DNA of 37,465 nt, taken from positions 1 to 37,465 of the forward strand of contig JAFRWU010000067.1 of the NCBI GenBank assembly GCA_017441705.1. The letters run 5' to 3'. A program made the position numbers and the translations under genes. Shown here one piece after another: positions 1 through 8,681 of the stretch. Numbering within the stretch: the stretch's first letter is position 1; each line of letters starts with the position of its first letter. The notes under the pieces were generated by a model. It was not told the origin of the DNA, did no database searches, and saw only the letters and a list, made by a program, of their open reading frames with translations. This stretch comes from Clostridia bacterium. GTDB taxonomy: Bacteria; Bacillota; Clostridia; Oscillospirales; QAMX01.

Positions 1-53
1 AGCGGGAGAATGAGGGTAACTACGAGCACTGTGGCAAGCAGGCGCTTTTTCAT
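1..53 (-). CDS. N-terminus of a secreted or membrane protein (runs off the left edge)
   Basis: Reading leftwards from an ATG at 53, the 17 complete codons give MKKRLLATVLVVTLILP, the start of a signal peptide: a Lys/Lys/Arg N-region followed by an uninterrupted hydrophobic core. A purine-rich GGAAAGAAG lies about 8 bases upstream of the ATG and can serve as the ribosome site. It lies 86 bases after the FAD oxidoreductase stop on the same strand and could be cotranscribed with it. The cleavage site and the mature protein are outside the window, so lipoprotein versus secreted protein cannot be decided and no function can be given. Confidence 0.6.
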   Translation of the reverse strand, partial: MKKRLLATVLVVTLILP

Positions 54-139
54 GGCGGTGACTTCTTTCCGGGATGATCTGCATCCCATGTATTTCTTTA
101 TGCTTTCTTTCGTTATATCGTTCTGTGTCCGGTGCCGTT

Positions 140-1471
140 TCACATCCCGGGGACGATCATGCCGTTCCGGGACAGGGTCTTTCTCAGTTCGTCCGTATCC
201 AGTTCCGGTGCGGGGACGCCCTTTCCGGCCGCCAGGGCGGCCGCTGTGCCTGCTGCTTCCCCGGTGGCCATGCAGGTCGCCTGCACGCGGTAGGCGCTCT
301 GCGCGCGTCTGTCGCCCGAGATGATGCGTCCCGCCGTGAGGAGGTTTTCGAATCCCTTCACCGTGAGCGCTCCGTACGGGATGCCGGGCACTTTTCCTTC
401 TTCGAGATAGACGTTGTCAAGAGGTTTATTCTCGTCCTTTCCCCGGTGGACGTCGATCGGATAGAAGGAATAGCAGACCGAATCGGGCGGCACGACGCCT
501 GCCACGTAATCCTTTCCCGTGACATACGCGTTCCCGATCACACGGCAGGACTCCCGGGCGGAGACCAGCGGGGCGCAGGAGGCGACGTACGCGTCCTCGT
601 AACCCGGGATCCCGTTCATCCAGTCCATGACGCGGGCGATCGATTTCCGGCCTTCGATCTCGCCCTTCGTCCGGCTTTCGTTGTCGGCGCCGTTGAAGGG
701 ATACACGTGGTTCAGATTGCTCCCGACGTTGATAACGTAGCTTTTGTCGTAGGCGGCGGCGCGTCCGCGTCCTTTCCCGGTGAAAAGCGGCCCCGCGTTC
801 ATCCCCCAGACGTCGTGCTGGTCTATTTCTCCCTTTTCCACGCGTCCGGCGAAATCCTTGTTCCAGATTTCCTTATCCGGGCTCTCTTCATCGCAGTTCA
901 TGAAGATGCTGTTGAGACTCGCGGGCTGCAGCTCCTCCGAGATCTCGATTTCAGCCCCGGAGAGCCTGGAGAGAACGGCGTCTCCCGTGCAGTCGATGAA
1001 GATCTTCGCCTTGACGCGCTCGAGACCTTCGAACGTGCCGACGAGAATTGATATGACGCGGCCTTCCCGGACTTCGGAATATACGACGCTCTGATGATAC
1101 CGCATTTTGACGCCGGAGTCCAGCATCATTTTGTCGATCTCGGTCTCGGCGCGGAACGCGTTGAGCTCCACGGCCATCTGCGGATGCCTGAGGTCATACG
1201 GCGCCGGCGGAAGCTCGGCGTATCCCTTTTCGGCGAGGCGTGTCATCAGCTCCCAGCCGATCCCGGCGATGATCTGCTTCCCGTGGGCATGAAAAAGCGC
1301 GGGGGCCGATACGCCTCCGACCGTCATGGTGCCTCCGCACGCGCCGAACCGTTCGATAACGGCGGTGTCGGCTCCCATGCGAGCCGCGGCGATCGCGGCG
1401 CAGAACCCGGCCGTTCCTCCCCCGCATACGACGACGTCGTATGTGCTTTCTCTTTTGATCTCTATCTCCAT
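140..1471 (-). CDS. FAD-dependent oxidoreductase (FAD_oxidored, PF12831-type)
   Basis: 443 residues. The N-terminus carries a Rossmann dinucleotide-binding fingerprint (VVCGGGTAGFCAAIAAARMG, about residues 14-33) ending in the acidic residue of TAVIE, followed by the FGACGGTMTVGG segment typical of PF12831 flavoproteins. The middle has the IDCTGDAVLSRLSGAEIE motif, and the C-terminus has the FAD-contacting AGRIISGDRRAQSAYRVQATCMATGEAAGTAAALA region, cited here only by position (about residues 383-417). Members sit in polysaccharide-degradation clusters of gut bacteria and are presumed to oxidise a sugar-derived alcohol, but the substrate is unknown. There is no signal peptide, so it is cytoplasmic. 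The start is the ATG at 1471, with AAAGGAG about 10 bases upstream. It follows the DUF6259-like gene on the same strand after 177 bases. Family assignment is firm, substrate is not. Confidence 0.85.
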   Translation of the reverse strand: MEIEIKRESTYDVVVCGGGTAGFCAAIAAARMGADTAVIERFGACGGTMTVGGVSAPALFHAHGKQIIAGIGWELMTRLAEKGYAELPPAPYDLRHPQMAVELNAFRAETEIDKMMLDSGVKMRYHQSVVYSEVREGRVISILVGTFEGLERVKAKIFIDCTGDAVLSRLSGAEIEISEELQPASLNSIFMNCDEESPDKEIWNKDFAGRVEKGEIDQHDVWGMNAGPLFTGKGRGRAAAYDKSYVINVGSNLNHVYPFNGADNESRTKGEIEGRKSIARVMDWMNGIPGYEDAYVASCAPLVSARESCRVIGNAYVTGKDYVAGVVPPDSVCYSFYPIDVHRGKDENKPLDNVYLEEGKVPGIPYGALTVKGFENLLTAGRIISGDRRAQSAYRVQATCMATGEAAGTAAALAAGKGVPAPELDTDELRKTLSRNGMIVPGM

Positions 1472-1543
1472 CCGTCAAAACTCCTTTCGGAAGTCTGATC
1501 GATTGATTCGTTCTGTCTTGTATTTCAGTCAGTTCTGATTCTT

Positions 1544-1568
1544 GATCTCACACGGCGGGGATCTCACA
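1544..1568. repeat. 9-bp direct repeat upstream of the FAD oxidoreductase gene
   Basis: GATCTCACA occurs at 1544-1552 and again at 1560-1568, a spacing of 16 bases (about 1.5 helical turns). It lies in the 177-base gap between the DUF6259-like gene and the FAD oxidoreductase gene. A 12-bp palindrome, CGCCGTACGGCG, sits just beyond it at 1577-1588. Operator function is only a guess: no convincing -35/-10 pair was found beside it. Confidence 0.3.
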
Positions 1569-1648
1569 GATCTTCGCGCCGTACGGCGGGGTATCATGCC
1601 TTTATACGGGGCTGGCACTCCGTCGCCTTGCGGCCCGGAAGGACCGGC

Positions 1649-3481
1649 TCAGTCTCCCTTCGTGAGCGCATACGTTCCGCTGTTGAAATCGACCTCTGCC
1701 GCGTACCCGCCTTCGAACCAGGTCTTCTGGCGTCCGGGATCGCCGCCCGCCATCTCGTGGCGGAGCATCTCCCTGTTCTGGACCTGTTTCTGCCAGTCGG
1801 TGATGATCTTCACCTTTTCGATGGTCTTCTCGTCCGCATCCAGGTTCACATAGGCCGCGCCGCCGTGGAGCAGGGCGAATAGCATGCCATCGTCCGCTCC
1901 GTCTTCTCCGGACCCGTCGCCGGTATGCGTCCAGGGAATCACGATGCAGTCATGATACACCAGATCCAGGAGCGGGATCCGGATCCCCGTATACTCTCCC
2001 GGGCGGAAGTCCACCGCGGCATGGGGCGCGTGATGGAGGAAAGCCAGTCCCGGGAACGCCCAGTCGACGCCCTCCTCGGACTGGATCAGCGTGCCGCGCA
2101 TGCCGGCCTCCCGGAAACAGCGGAGGCGCCAGGCGGCGCATTCTCCCCTGGTCATGGGATGCTCGGGATGGAAGCACTCGTCCAGCTCCACGCAGGAGAA
2201 AACGTCCAGATAGGCATTGTCGGGCAGGATCCCGTGGTCATAGAGCGCGTCATAGTTCCGGCGCACATAATAGGGCGCCTGCGTGGCGCAGAGAAAAGTC
2301 TGTTTCCCTCCCATCCAGATCGCGTGTGTCGCAACACAGCCGTCCTCCCCATGGACGGCGAGCTCCTCGTCAAAGGTCTCGGCGTCGTAGAAGTAATCCC
2401 GGTACTGGTCGTGGATGCCGAAGAAGTATCCCAGTTCATGGCAGGCGTCCTGGAGATCCTTCATGCCCTGCCAGCCGCCCAGCTCCTCCGCGGGCGGCAG
2501 ATAATCCGGGTGCTGGTTGTCGTAGCCCCGGCGTCCCCATCCGTCCAGATGGAGCACCGCCTTCTCCTGCCCTCTGGCGCGCAGCCGGCGGAGATGTTCG
2601 GCGACGCAGGCAAAGCTCTGTTTCCTATCGTTGTTCTCGGGATGCTCCGCGTCGTAGGCGTCGCTCTCGGGGACGGTGTGGTACCAGATATACGTGTGGA
2701 CGATGGGCCGGCCTATAAGCTCACGGACCTTGGGATTGGCCGCCGCCTTCTCCCGCAGGGTGACGAGCTCGCCGATGGAGCGGACGTACGCGCGGTACGC
2801 CTTGGCCATGTCGTTGTAGTCGGCCCCGGCCGGGAAGAATTTCACCCGGAGCTTGCGCGCGTATCCGACCTTGCCCAGAGATTCCCTCCAGCGCGGTCCG
2901 ACGACCACGGGCTGTTTCCCGCCGCACCGGGGCAGCATGCCGCCGTCGTAGCGGGTCTCGAAGATGCTCATCACGGCGCCGCCGGCGTCGTACTGCCCGA
3001 AAAACTGCATGTACATGGATCTTGCGCAGCTGTATCTCCCCCGCTCGAACGGGATGCCCATGTACCAGAGCCAGTCGTCGGGCAGCTCCTCTTCCGTATA
3101 GTTGGGGATGAGGCATCCGTGCATCAGGGGCAGGACCGTCATCGCCTCTTCCGCCTCGTTGGCAAAGGGAGCCGGCCAGAGGATCTCCCGGACGGGAGCG
3201 TCCGAAAGAGGGATCATCTCGAAGAGGACGTCCCCCGTGGCGTCTTCGCTCCAGAGCCGGCATTCCAGGACCAGGCCGGGGATGCCGGGAAAATCCCTGT
3301 ATAGGATCCTGTATCCGGAACCCGCGCCGGTGATATAGGGGCGCGTCTCCGCCTTTGCCGCAGAGAAAGGGACTTCACTGCCGTCCTTCAGAAGGACGCG
3401 GCACTCCCACGGCGCGCTTTTCCATATCCTGCCCCCGGCTTCGATCGAGAAGCCGGAGGAAAACTCGAGGATCCTGCTCAT
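1649..3481 (-). CDS. Putative glycoside hydrolase, DUF6259-like
   Basis: 610 residues from the ATG at 3481, which has an AGGGGGG ribosome site 8 bases upstream. The frame stays open upstream to 3631, but that extension covers the promoter and is not used. An N-terminal beta-rich region (about 1-230) precedes a barrel-like half with aromatic and acidic strand ends typical of glycosidases: HTYIWYHT (about 250), VLHLDGWGRRGYDNQHPD (about 310), FFGIHDQYRDYFYDAE (about 355), YLDVFSCVELDECFHPEHP (about 430). It resembles the DUF6259-type proteins and is distantly like the gene at 24294-26369. There is no signal peptide. It has its own promoter, divergent from the GH29 gene, and is followed on the same strand by the FAD oxidoreductase. 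Substrate unknown; family placement is by eye. Confidence 0.65.
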   Translation of the reverse strand: MSRILEFSSGFSIEAGGRIWKSAPWECRVLLKDGSEVPFSAAKAETRPYITGAGSGYRILYRDFPGIPGLVLECRLWSEDATGDVLFEMIPLSDAPVREILWPAPFANEAEEAMTVLPLMHGCLIPNYTEEELPDDWLWYMGIPFERGRYSCARSMYMQFFGQYDAGGAVMSIFETRYDGGMLPRCGGKQPVVVGPRWRESLGKVGYARKLRVKFFPAGADYNDMAKAYRAYVRSIGELVTLREKAAANPKVRELIGRPIVHTYIWYHTVPESDAYDAEHPENNDRKQSFACVAEHLRRLRARGQEKAVLHLDGWGRRGYDNQHPDYLPPAEELGGWQGMKDLQDACHELGYFFGIHDQYRDYFYDAETFDEELAVHGEDGCVATHAIWMGGKQTFLCATQAPYYVRRNYDALYDHGILPDNAYLDVFSCVELDECFHPEHPMTRGECAAWRLRCFREAGMRGTLIQSEEGVDWAFPGLAFLHHAPHAAVDFRPGEYTGIRIPLLDLVYHDCIVIPWTHTGDGSGEDGADDGMLFALLHGGAAYVNLDADEKTIEKVKIITDWQKQVQNREMLRHEMAGGDPGRQKTWFEGGYAAEVDFNSGTYALTKGD

Positions 3482-3514
3482 GGGTCCGCCCCCCTGTTTC
3501 GTAATTCTCAGATT

Positions 3515-3543
3515 ATCATAATACAAGGCCCCGCCCGTGTCAA
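3515..3543 (-). promoter_or_regulatory. Sigma-A promoter for the DUF6259-like gene
   Basis: On the minus strand the -35 is TTGACA (3543-3538), the spacer is 17 bases and the -10 is TATGAT (3520-3515). The start codon at 3481 lies about 27 bases beyond the expected transcription start. The match is close to consensus. The rest of the 348-base gap (3482-3829) holds no convincing gene, only this promoter and the divergent one for the GH29 gene. Confidence 0.75.
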
Positions 3544-3767
3544 TAAGGGGAAGTCCTAATGCAGGGTTCTGCGGCTGCCTGTTCTCTGGAAGAAGGCAGG
3601 ACGTTCGGTTCTGTCGGGCCCTGAAAAACACGCCTGCGTTCTTCTTGCCGGTCTGTATTGCGCGGAAGCCGGTTTCTTTTTCCTGTCAGACGTTCCTCCA
3701 TACTGAGACGTCGCCAGCGAAAACTGCCGCCCCGGGGCAAATCTCGCGCTTTCAGGACAGGTTCTCC

Positions 3768-3797
3768 TTGTATTCCGAGGCGCATATGAGATATAAT
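3768..3797 (+). promoter_or_regulatory. Sigma-A promoter for the GH29 fucosidase gene
   Basis: -35 TTGTAT (3768-3773), spacer 18 bases, perfect -10 TATAAT (3792-3797). The ATG at 3830 follows with GGAGGAAG about 7 bases before it. It is divergent from the promoter at 3515-3543, with about 225 bases between the two that could hold shared control sites; none was recognised. Confidence 0.7.
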
Positions 3798-3829
3798 AGG
3801 GCGAGAACACCGATCGGAGGAAGAGACAT

Positions 3830-4807
3830 ATGACGAGCAGAGAATGGTTCAAGCAGGCGAAATTCGGCATGATGATCCACTGGGGGCTTTACGCGCTGCC
3901 GGCGGGCGAATGGAAAGGCCGGAGGATGGAATACATCGGCGAATGGGCGCAGCAGTATTTCCGCATCCCGAACGCGGAATACGCCCGCCTCGCCTCCGCC
4001 TTCAACCCGATCCTCTTTGACGCGGACGAGTGGGTGAAGCTCGCGAAGGACGCCGGGATGCAATACATGGTTTTCACCTCGAAGCACCACGACGGCTTCG
4101 CCATGTACAAATCCGACGTGTCGGAATACAATATCGTCGATGCGACTCCCTTCGGGCGCGACGTCGTGGGAGAGCTTGCCGAAGCCTGCCGGAAACACGG
4201 GCTGAAATTCGGGCTTTATTATTCCCAGGATCTGGACTGGAACCACCCGGACGGAGGCGGATACAAGACCGGCAAGACCTGGTGCGGCGGCGCCGCGTAC
4301 TGGACCAACAACTGGGATTATCCGGATGCGGAGAAAAAGGACTATTCCCGCTGCTTTGAGGAGAAGATCAAGCCGCAGGTGACGGAGATCCTCACCCGGT
4401 ACGGAGACCTCTGCCTGATCTGGTTCGATGTACCGTTCACCATTTCTCCCGAACAGACCGACGAGCTTTACGCTCTGGTCAAGAAATACCAGCCGGATTG
4501 CCTCGTGAACTCCCGCATCGGCAACGGCCGCGGCGATTATTCCTCGGCCGGCGACAACGAGATCCCCGACGACGACAAGGGCGAAATGCTCTTCGAGACC
4601 CCGGCGACACTCAACGACACCTGGGGATACAAGAGCTTCGACAACAACTGGAAATCCGCCGACGAGGTGATCCGGCTGAAAACCCACCTGAACGAGCGCG
4701 GGATCAATTACCTTCTGAACGTCGGTCCCGACGCGCTCGGACGCATCCCCGCGCCCGCCTGCGATATCCTCCGGGAGGTCGGGAGACGGATCGGCGGGAA
4801 AGAATAA
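3830..4807 (+). CDS. Alpha-L-fucosidase, GH29
   Basis: 325 residues; starts at the ATG at 3830 with a GGAGG ribosome site. The sequence is typical of GH29: FGMMIHWGLYALPAGEW (12-28), SKHHDGFAMY (84-93), LKFGLYYSQDLDW (125-137), and LIWFDVPF, whose Asp200 is at the position of the catalytic nucleophile. The C-terminal part has LLNVGPDALGRIP, the usual end of the catalytic barrel. At 325 residues it is catalytic domain only, without the C-terminal beta-sandwich of longer members. There is no signal peptide, so it would act on imported fucosylated oligosaccharides in the cytoplasm. It is monocistronic: its own promoter lies upstream and a strong terminator hairpin follows 144 bases after the stop. 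Linkage specificity cannot be read from the sequence. Confidence 0.93.
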   Translation: MTSREWFKQAKFGMMIHWGLYALPAGEWKGRRMEYIGEWAQQYFRIPNAEYARLASAFNPILFDADEWVKLAKDAGMQYMVFTSKHHDGFAMYKSDVSEYNIVDATPFGRDVVGELAEACRKHGLKFGLYYSQDLDWNHPDGGGYKTGKTWCGGAAYWTNNWDYPDAEKKDYSRCFEEKIKPQVTEILTRYGDLCLIWFDVPFTISPEQTDELYALVKKYQPDCLVNSRIGNGRGDYSSAGDNEIPDDDKGEMLFETPATLNDTWGYKSFDNNWKSADEVIRLKTHLNERGINYLLNVGPDALGRIPAPACDILREVGRRIGGKE

Positions 4808-4950
4808 GGAGAGGGAAACGGAACACGCCGCCGGGCGGCGTGCGTCCTCCATCCGCAGGAAGCTTTTGAGAGCGCTTTTCTCCCCCGGCTTCCCCATATT
4901 TCCCGTACCGCACGAACGCTGCCGAATCCTTAACCTTTCAGCATGCAAAG

Positions 4951-5016
4951 CTCCGTATCTCCGCGGAAGCGCCGCAAAACGGCGTTCACCGCGGAAATAC
5001 GGAGTTGTCTTTTTCT
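4951..5016 (+). terminator. Long rho-independent terminator downstream of the GH29 gene
   Basis: Arms at about 4951-4974 and 4980-5004 form a stem of roughly 24 bp with a few mismatches around a CAAAA loop. It is followed on the plus strand by a T-rich stretch (TTGTCTTTTTCT, 5005-5016). The minus strand has no T run after the hairpin. It lies in the 342-base gap 4808-5149, the rest of which is GC-rich and shows no gene. The distance from the GH29 stop (144 bases) is longer than usual. Confidence 0.75.
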
Positions 5017-5149
5017 GTCTTACGCTTTGCGTCCGGCGCGGGCGTCGTTTCCGCCTGTCGGATCCGCGGGCGTCGCAGACCGCCCGGCACAGGCGTAAAT
5101 CCCCGCCGGAACCCGATCCGGGCCGGCGGAGCGGGCTGCCGCCCGTTCC

Positions 5150-6541
5150 TTAAAACAGTTTTCCGGGATTGAGGATCCCGTTCGGGTCGAAGACCTTCTT
5201 AATGCCGCGCATCAGTTCCACCTGCTTTTCGCCGCAGACCTCGCGCATATACCGCTTTTTGGCGTATCCGATCCCGTGCTCTCCGGAGACCTGGCCGTTC
5301 AGCTCCGCCGCCCGCGCGTACATCTTCCGGAAGGCCGTCTCCATCCGCTTCTCCCATTCTTCCTCTGAAAGTCCGTCGCGGCACAGGTACACGTGCAGGT
5401 TCCCGTCCCCCGCGTGACCGAAGCTGGGGATCCGGAGCCCGGTCTCCTCCGCGAGCGCGTGCGTGTACTCGACGAACTCCGCCACCCGGCTGCGCGGCAC
5501 CACCACGTCGCACTCGTCCATTTCCGCGGCGGACGCCTTGATCGCCTCCAGAAAAGCTCCTCTCGCCTTCCATACCGCGTCCTTGCGTTCTTCCGTATCC
5601 ACGAGGTACGCGTCCGCGGCGCCTTTCTCCATGCAGAGCGAGGCAACCGACGTCATTTCACGGTCCACCACGTTCCGGTCATTTCCGTCCACAGTCAGGA
5701 GAAGATAGGCCGGATACCGGGTGTCGGGGAATCTTTTTCCCAGATATTCCTCCGCGAAGAGCACCGTTTCCCTCTCGAAAAACTCGATGGCCGTCAGGGA
5801 CGCCTTGCTCCGGATGATCTCGGGCACCGCCCGGATCCCTTCGCGCACCGAACGGAAGGGCACCAGAAGGCTCTCCGTGATCTTCGGCAGCGGCACGAGC
5901 TTCAGGATCGCCTCCGTGATGACGCCCAGAGTCCCCTCGGAGCCGATCATCAGGTTCAGAAGGCTGTAGCCGGTGCTGTTCTTGACGATCTTTCCTCCCA
6001 GCTTCTCCACGCTGCCGTCGGGCAGGACGACCGTGAGGCCCCGTACGTAATCGCGGGTGACGCCGTATTTCACGGCGCGCATCCCGCCGGCGTTGGTGCT
6101 GATGTTCCCCCCGATCGTGGCGGATTTCTCCCCCGGATCCGGCGGATAGAGAAAATCATGCTCCTCGGCGAACGCCGCGAGATCCATCAAAAGAACGCCC
6201 GGCTCTACCGTCACCGTCAGGTTTTCCTCGTCCAGCTCCAGGATCCGGTTCATTCCCAGCGTCTCCAGCATGACGCCGCCCTCCAAGGCCACCGCCGCAC
6301 CGACCAGGCCGGTCCCGCTCCCGCGCACCACCACGGGGAGCTTTTTTTCGTCGGCGTACGCCATGACCGCCGAGATCTCCTCTGTGGACCGCACCTTGAG
6401 CAGCACGTCCGGCAGCCTTCTGACGCCGTCCAGCTCGTCGTGGCTGTATTCCTCCGCGATCCTGTCTCCGGAGAGCACCCGTTCCTCTTCCAGAACGCTC
6501 CGGAAGAATGCGACGTCGTTTTCATCCACTTTCTTATACAT
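5150..6541 (-). CDS. FAD-linked 2-hydroxyacid dehydrogenase, GlcD/LctD-type (probable D-lactate dehydrogenase)
   Basis: 463 residues. The FAD_binding_4 (PCMH-type) domain spans about 35-215, with [15 protein letters not shown], the [20 protein letters not shown] segment and [12 protein letters not shown]. The FAD-oxidase C domain follows, with [11 protein letters not shown] (about 376-386) and [14 protein letters not shown] near the end. These are hallmarks of the GlcD / D-lactate dehydrogenase family. The gene begins inside the end of etfA (8-base overlap). In Acetobacterium woodii the same trio (LctB, LctC, LctD) forms the lactate dehydrogenase/ETF complex, which drives endergonic lactate oxidation with NAD+ by co-oxidising ferredoxin. 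The same role is inferred here. Glycolate or another 2-hydroxyacid is a possible substrate. No lactate permease or racemase is in the window. Confidence 0.87.
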   Translation of the reverse strand: MYKKVDENDVAFFRSVLEEERVLSGDRIAEEYSHDELDGVRRLPDVLLKVRSTEEISAVMAYADEKKLPVVVRGSGTGLVGAAVALEGGVMLETLGMNRILELDEENLTVTVEPGVLLMDLAAFAEEHDFLYPPDPGEKSATIGGNISTNAGGMRAVKYGVTRDYVRGLTVVLPDGSVEKLGGKIVKNSTGYSLLNLMIGSEGTLGVITEAILKLVPLPKITESLLVPFRSVREGIRAVPEIIRSKASLTAIEFFERETVLFAEEYLGKRFPDTRYPAYLLLTVDGNDRNVVDREMTSVASLCMEKGAADAYLVDTEERKDAVWKARGAFLEAIKASAAEMDECDVVVPRSRVAEFVEYTHALAEETGLRIPSFGHAGDGNLHVYLCRDGLSEEEWEKRMETAFRKMYARAAELNGQVSGEHGIGYAKKRYMREVCGEKQVELMRGIKKVFDPNGILNPGKLF

Positions 6542-7721
6542 GGCTGGTCTCCTCTATCCTTCGGATCAACAGGGGCAGCACCTCATAGAGGTCCCCTGTG
6601 AAACCTTCATGAGCGATATCAAAGATCGGAGCGTGCGGATCTCGGTTCACCGCAATGATCCGGTCCGAATTCCGCATTCCCGCCGCAAACTGCACCGAGC
6701 CGGAAATCCCCAGCGTGATGATGAGCTTGGGCTTGACCGTGCGGCCTGAGAGACCGATCTGGCGTCTGGGATCGAACCATCCCGCTTCCACCAGAGGCCT
6801 CGTGCAGGCGATCTGCGCTCCGAGCTTTTCCGCCAGCGCCGCGGCGAGACGCACGTCCTCCTTTGTCTTCAGTCCTCTTCCCACCGCCACGATGACCTCC
6901 GCGTCGGAGATGTCGATCTCCTCCGGCTTCCGGATCACCTTCAGGACCTCCGTGCCGCCCCGCAGCAGGTCTTCCGTGACCGCCATCCGGACGATCTCTC
7001 CCCGCGGCTCGCGGCGCTCCGGTGCGGAAAAGATCTTGTACCGGACCGTGCAGAACTGCGGGCGGGTATTGGGCGTGACGATCTGCGCCATGATGTTCCC
7101 GCCGAAGGCGGGCCTGATCTGCACCAGATCCGTGTTTTCCTTCATCTCCAGCCTCGTGCAGTCCGCGGTCAGTCCGGCACGCATCCGCGCCGCCGCCTTC
7201 GGCGCCAGCGAACGGCCCAGAGCCGTGGCTCCGACCAGGACGGACGAAGGCTTCGCCTTTTTCAGGAAGTCTTCAAACAGATTCGCGTAGGGAGAAATGA
7301 GAAAGTCCGCGCATGCGGGATCGTCGTATACATAGACGCGGTCCGCGCCGTACCGCAGGAGCTCCTCCGCGGCTTTCTCCATCCGGTGGCCGATCAGGAC
7401 GGCCAGCACGGGATGGCCGGTCACCGCGGCCAGCTCTCTCGCTTTTCCGAGAAGCTCCAGCGACACAGGATGCACGCTCCCGCCGTGCTGTTCCGCGAAC
7501 ACCGCCACGCCGTTCCATTCCTCTTTTCTGCAGACGGGCTTCGTCTCTTCTTCAAAGGTAACGGCCCCTTCGGGTCCCTTCTTCACGCAGAGCCTGCACA
7601 TCTTGCATGCGGCGCCGATCTGCAGCGTCCCGTCGTACGAAATGGCTCCGAACGGGCAAAGCGCGGCAAGCTTCGCTGCCGCCGCCGCGTCGATCTTTTC
7701 CTGATGGATCACAAGTCCCAT
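6534..7721 (-). CDS. etfA: Electron transfer flavoprotein alpha subunit with N-terminal iron-sulfur domain
   Basis: 395 residues from the ATG at 7721, chosen because GAGGTG lies 5 bases upstream; a GTG at 7733 overlapping the etfB stop is a weaker alternative. The N-terminal extension is ferredoxin-like: Cys22 in CPFGAI plus Cys39, Cys42 and Cys45 in CKMCRLC, enough for one [4Fe-4S] cluster. The position of a fourth Cys after the CxxCxxC run is Gly (CVKKGPEG). Such N-terminal domains occur in LctC and CarE. The rest is a standard ETF alpha: an N-terminal domain around 75-250 and the C-terminal FAD-binding domain with [30 protein letters not shown] and [21 protein letters not shown] (cited by motif; about residues 275-380). 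It is cotranscribed and overlapping with etfB upstream and the dehydrogenase downstream. Confidence 0.9.
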   Translation of the reverse strand: MGLVIHQEKIDAAAAAKLAALCPFGAISYDGTLQIGAACKMCRLCVKKGPEGAVTFEEETKPVCRKEEWNGVAVFAEQHGGSVHPVSLELLGKARELAAVTGHPVLAVLIGHRMEKAAEELLRYGADRVYVYDDPACADFLISPYANLFEDFLKKAKPSSVLVGATALGRSLAPKAAARMRAGLTADCTRLEMKENTDLVQIRPAFGGNIMAQIVTPNTRPQFCTVRYKIFSAPERREPRGEIVRMAVTEDLLRGGTEVLKVIRKPEEIDISDAEVIVAVGRGLKTKEDVRLAAALAEKLGAQIACTRPLVEAGWFDPRRQIGLSGRTVKPKLIITLGISGSVQFAAGMRNSDRIIAVNRDPHAPIFDIAHEGFTGDLYEVLPLLIRRIEETSHV

Positions 7722-7729
7722 ACGGCACC

Positions 7730-8521
7730 TCACAGAAATTTCCCGGAACGGAGGATCCCGTAAAGCTCGTCTGCGAGCTGTTCTCCGTCCCCTTCGTGCA
7801 TCTCCCTGCCGCCGCCCTTTTCCGGCGGGAAGATCCTTTCCACCTGCGTGGGCGAGCCTTTCAGGCCGCAGCGCGACAGATCCAGATCCGGTACGTCGGC
7901 CGCGGTGAAGACGGTGACGGCGTCCTCTTTCGTCGCGAACTTCCTTCGAAACGAGGGGAGCCGCGGCGTGCAGGCGTCTTTTTCAATGGTCAGGAGGCAG
8001 GGAAGCTTCATCCGCTGCGTCTGGATCACCTGATCCAGATTCATGGTGACCGTCACGCTGTCTTCGCAGATCTCGTCCACCGAAAGCACGTTGGAAGCGT
8101 GCTCGATCCCCAGCTGCTCCGCCAGTTCGGGGCCGACCTGCGCGGTATCCCCGTCGGTCGTCTGCTTTCCGCACAGGATCAGGTCGAACTTTCCCAGCTT
8201 TTCGACGCCGCACTTCAGCGCGTAGCTGGTGGCCTGCACGTCCGCGCCCGCGAAAACGCGGTCGCTGAGGAGATACGCCTCGTCCGCGCCCATGTACAGG
8301 GTCTCGAGCAGGCTGGATACCGCCTGTCCGGGTCCCATGGAAAGCGTCCGGACCCTGGCCTGCCCGATCCTCTCCTTCAGCCGGAAGGCCGTTTCCAGCG
8401 CAAACAGATCGTAGGGATTGAGCTTGCCTGCCGCCCCGTCCCTTTTCAGTACGCCCGTTACCGGATCCACCTCCACGTGGGAGGTCCCCGGTACCTGCTT
8501 GACGCATACGATGATGTCCAT
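7730..8521 (-). CDS. etfB: Electron transfer flavoprotein beta subunit
   Basis: 263 residues from the ATG at 8521, with AGGAAGG about 8 bases upstream; the open frame extends further but without a ribosome site. It begins MDIIVCVKQVPGTSHVEVDP, the conserved ETF beta start, followed by NPYDLFALETA. SMGPGQA and the GKQTTDGDTAQVGPELAEQL segment are the nucleotide and flavin-contacting signatures seen in the bifurcating ETF group. It pairs with the EtfA encoded next to it and passes electrons between NADH, ferredoxin and the GlcD-type dehydrogenase in the cytoplasm. It is first in the three-gene operon. No clean sigma-A promoter was found in the 160 bases upstream. Confidence 0.92.
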   Translation of the reverse strand: MDIIVCVKQVPGTSHVEVDPVTGVLKRDGAAGKLNPYDLFALETAFRLKERIGQARVRTLSMGPGQAVSSLLETLYMGADEAYLLSDRVFAGADVQATSYALKCGVEKLGKFDLILCGKQTTDGDTAQVGPELAEQLGIEHASNVLSVDEICEDSVTVTMNLDQVIQTQRMKLPCLLTIEKDACTPRLPSFRRKFATKEDAVTVFTAADVPDLDLSRCGLKGSPTQVERIFPPEKGGGREMHEGDGEQLADELYGILRSGKFL

Positions 8522-8681
8522 ACCCGTTTTCCTTCCTGTCGTCATTCTTTGTCTCTGTCGGAATGGTATCATGATTCTTAAGAGGATATCCGGCCGTTCT
8601 TCCGCAGATCCCGTCAGCCGGCTCCCGGACTCTTTTTATCCGGGGCACGATCTCCTTTTTCCCTCTGCGGGGGGGACCGCC

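Noticed and set aside
8622-8643. Terminator between the etf operon start and the MATE gene end
   Set aside because: Only a 6-bp stem with the T run in the loop rather than after it on either strand.
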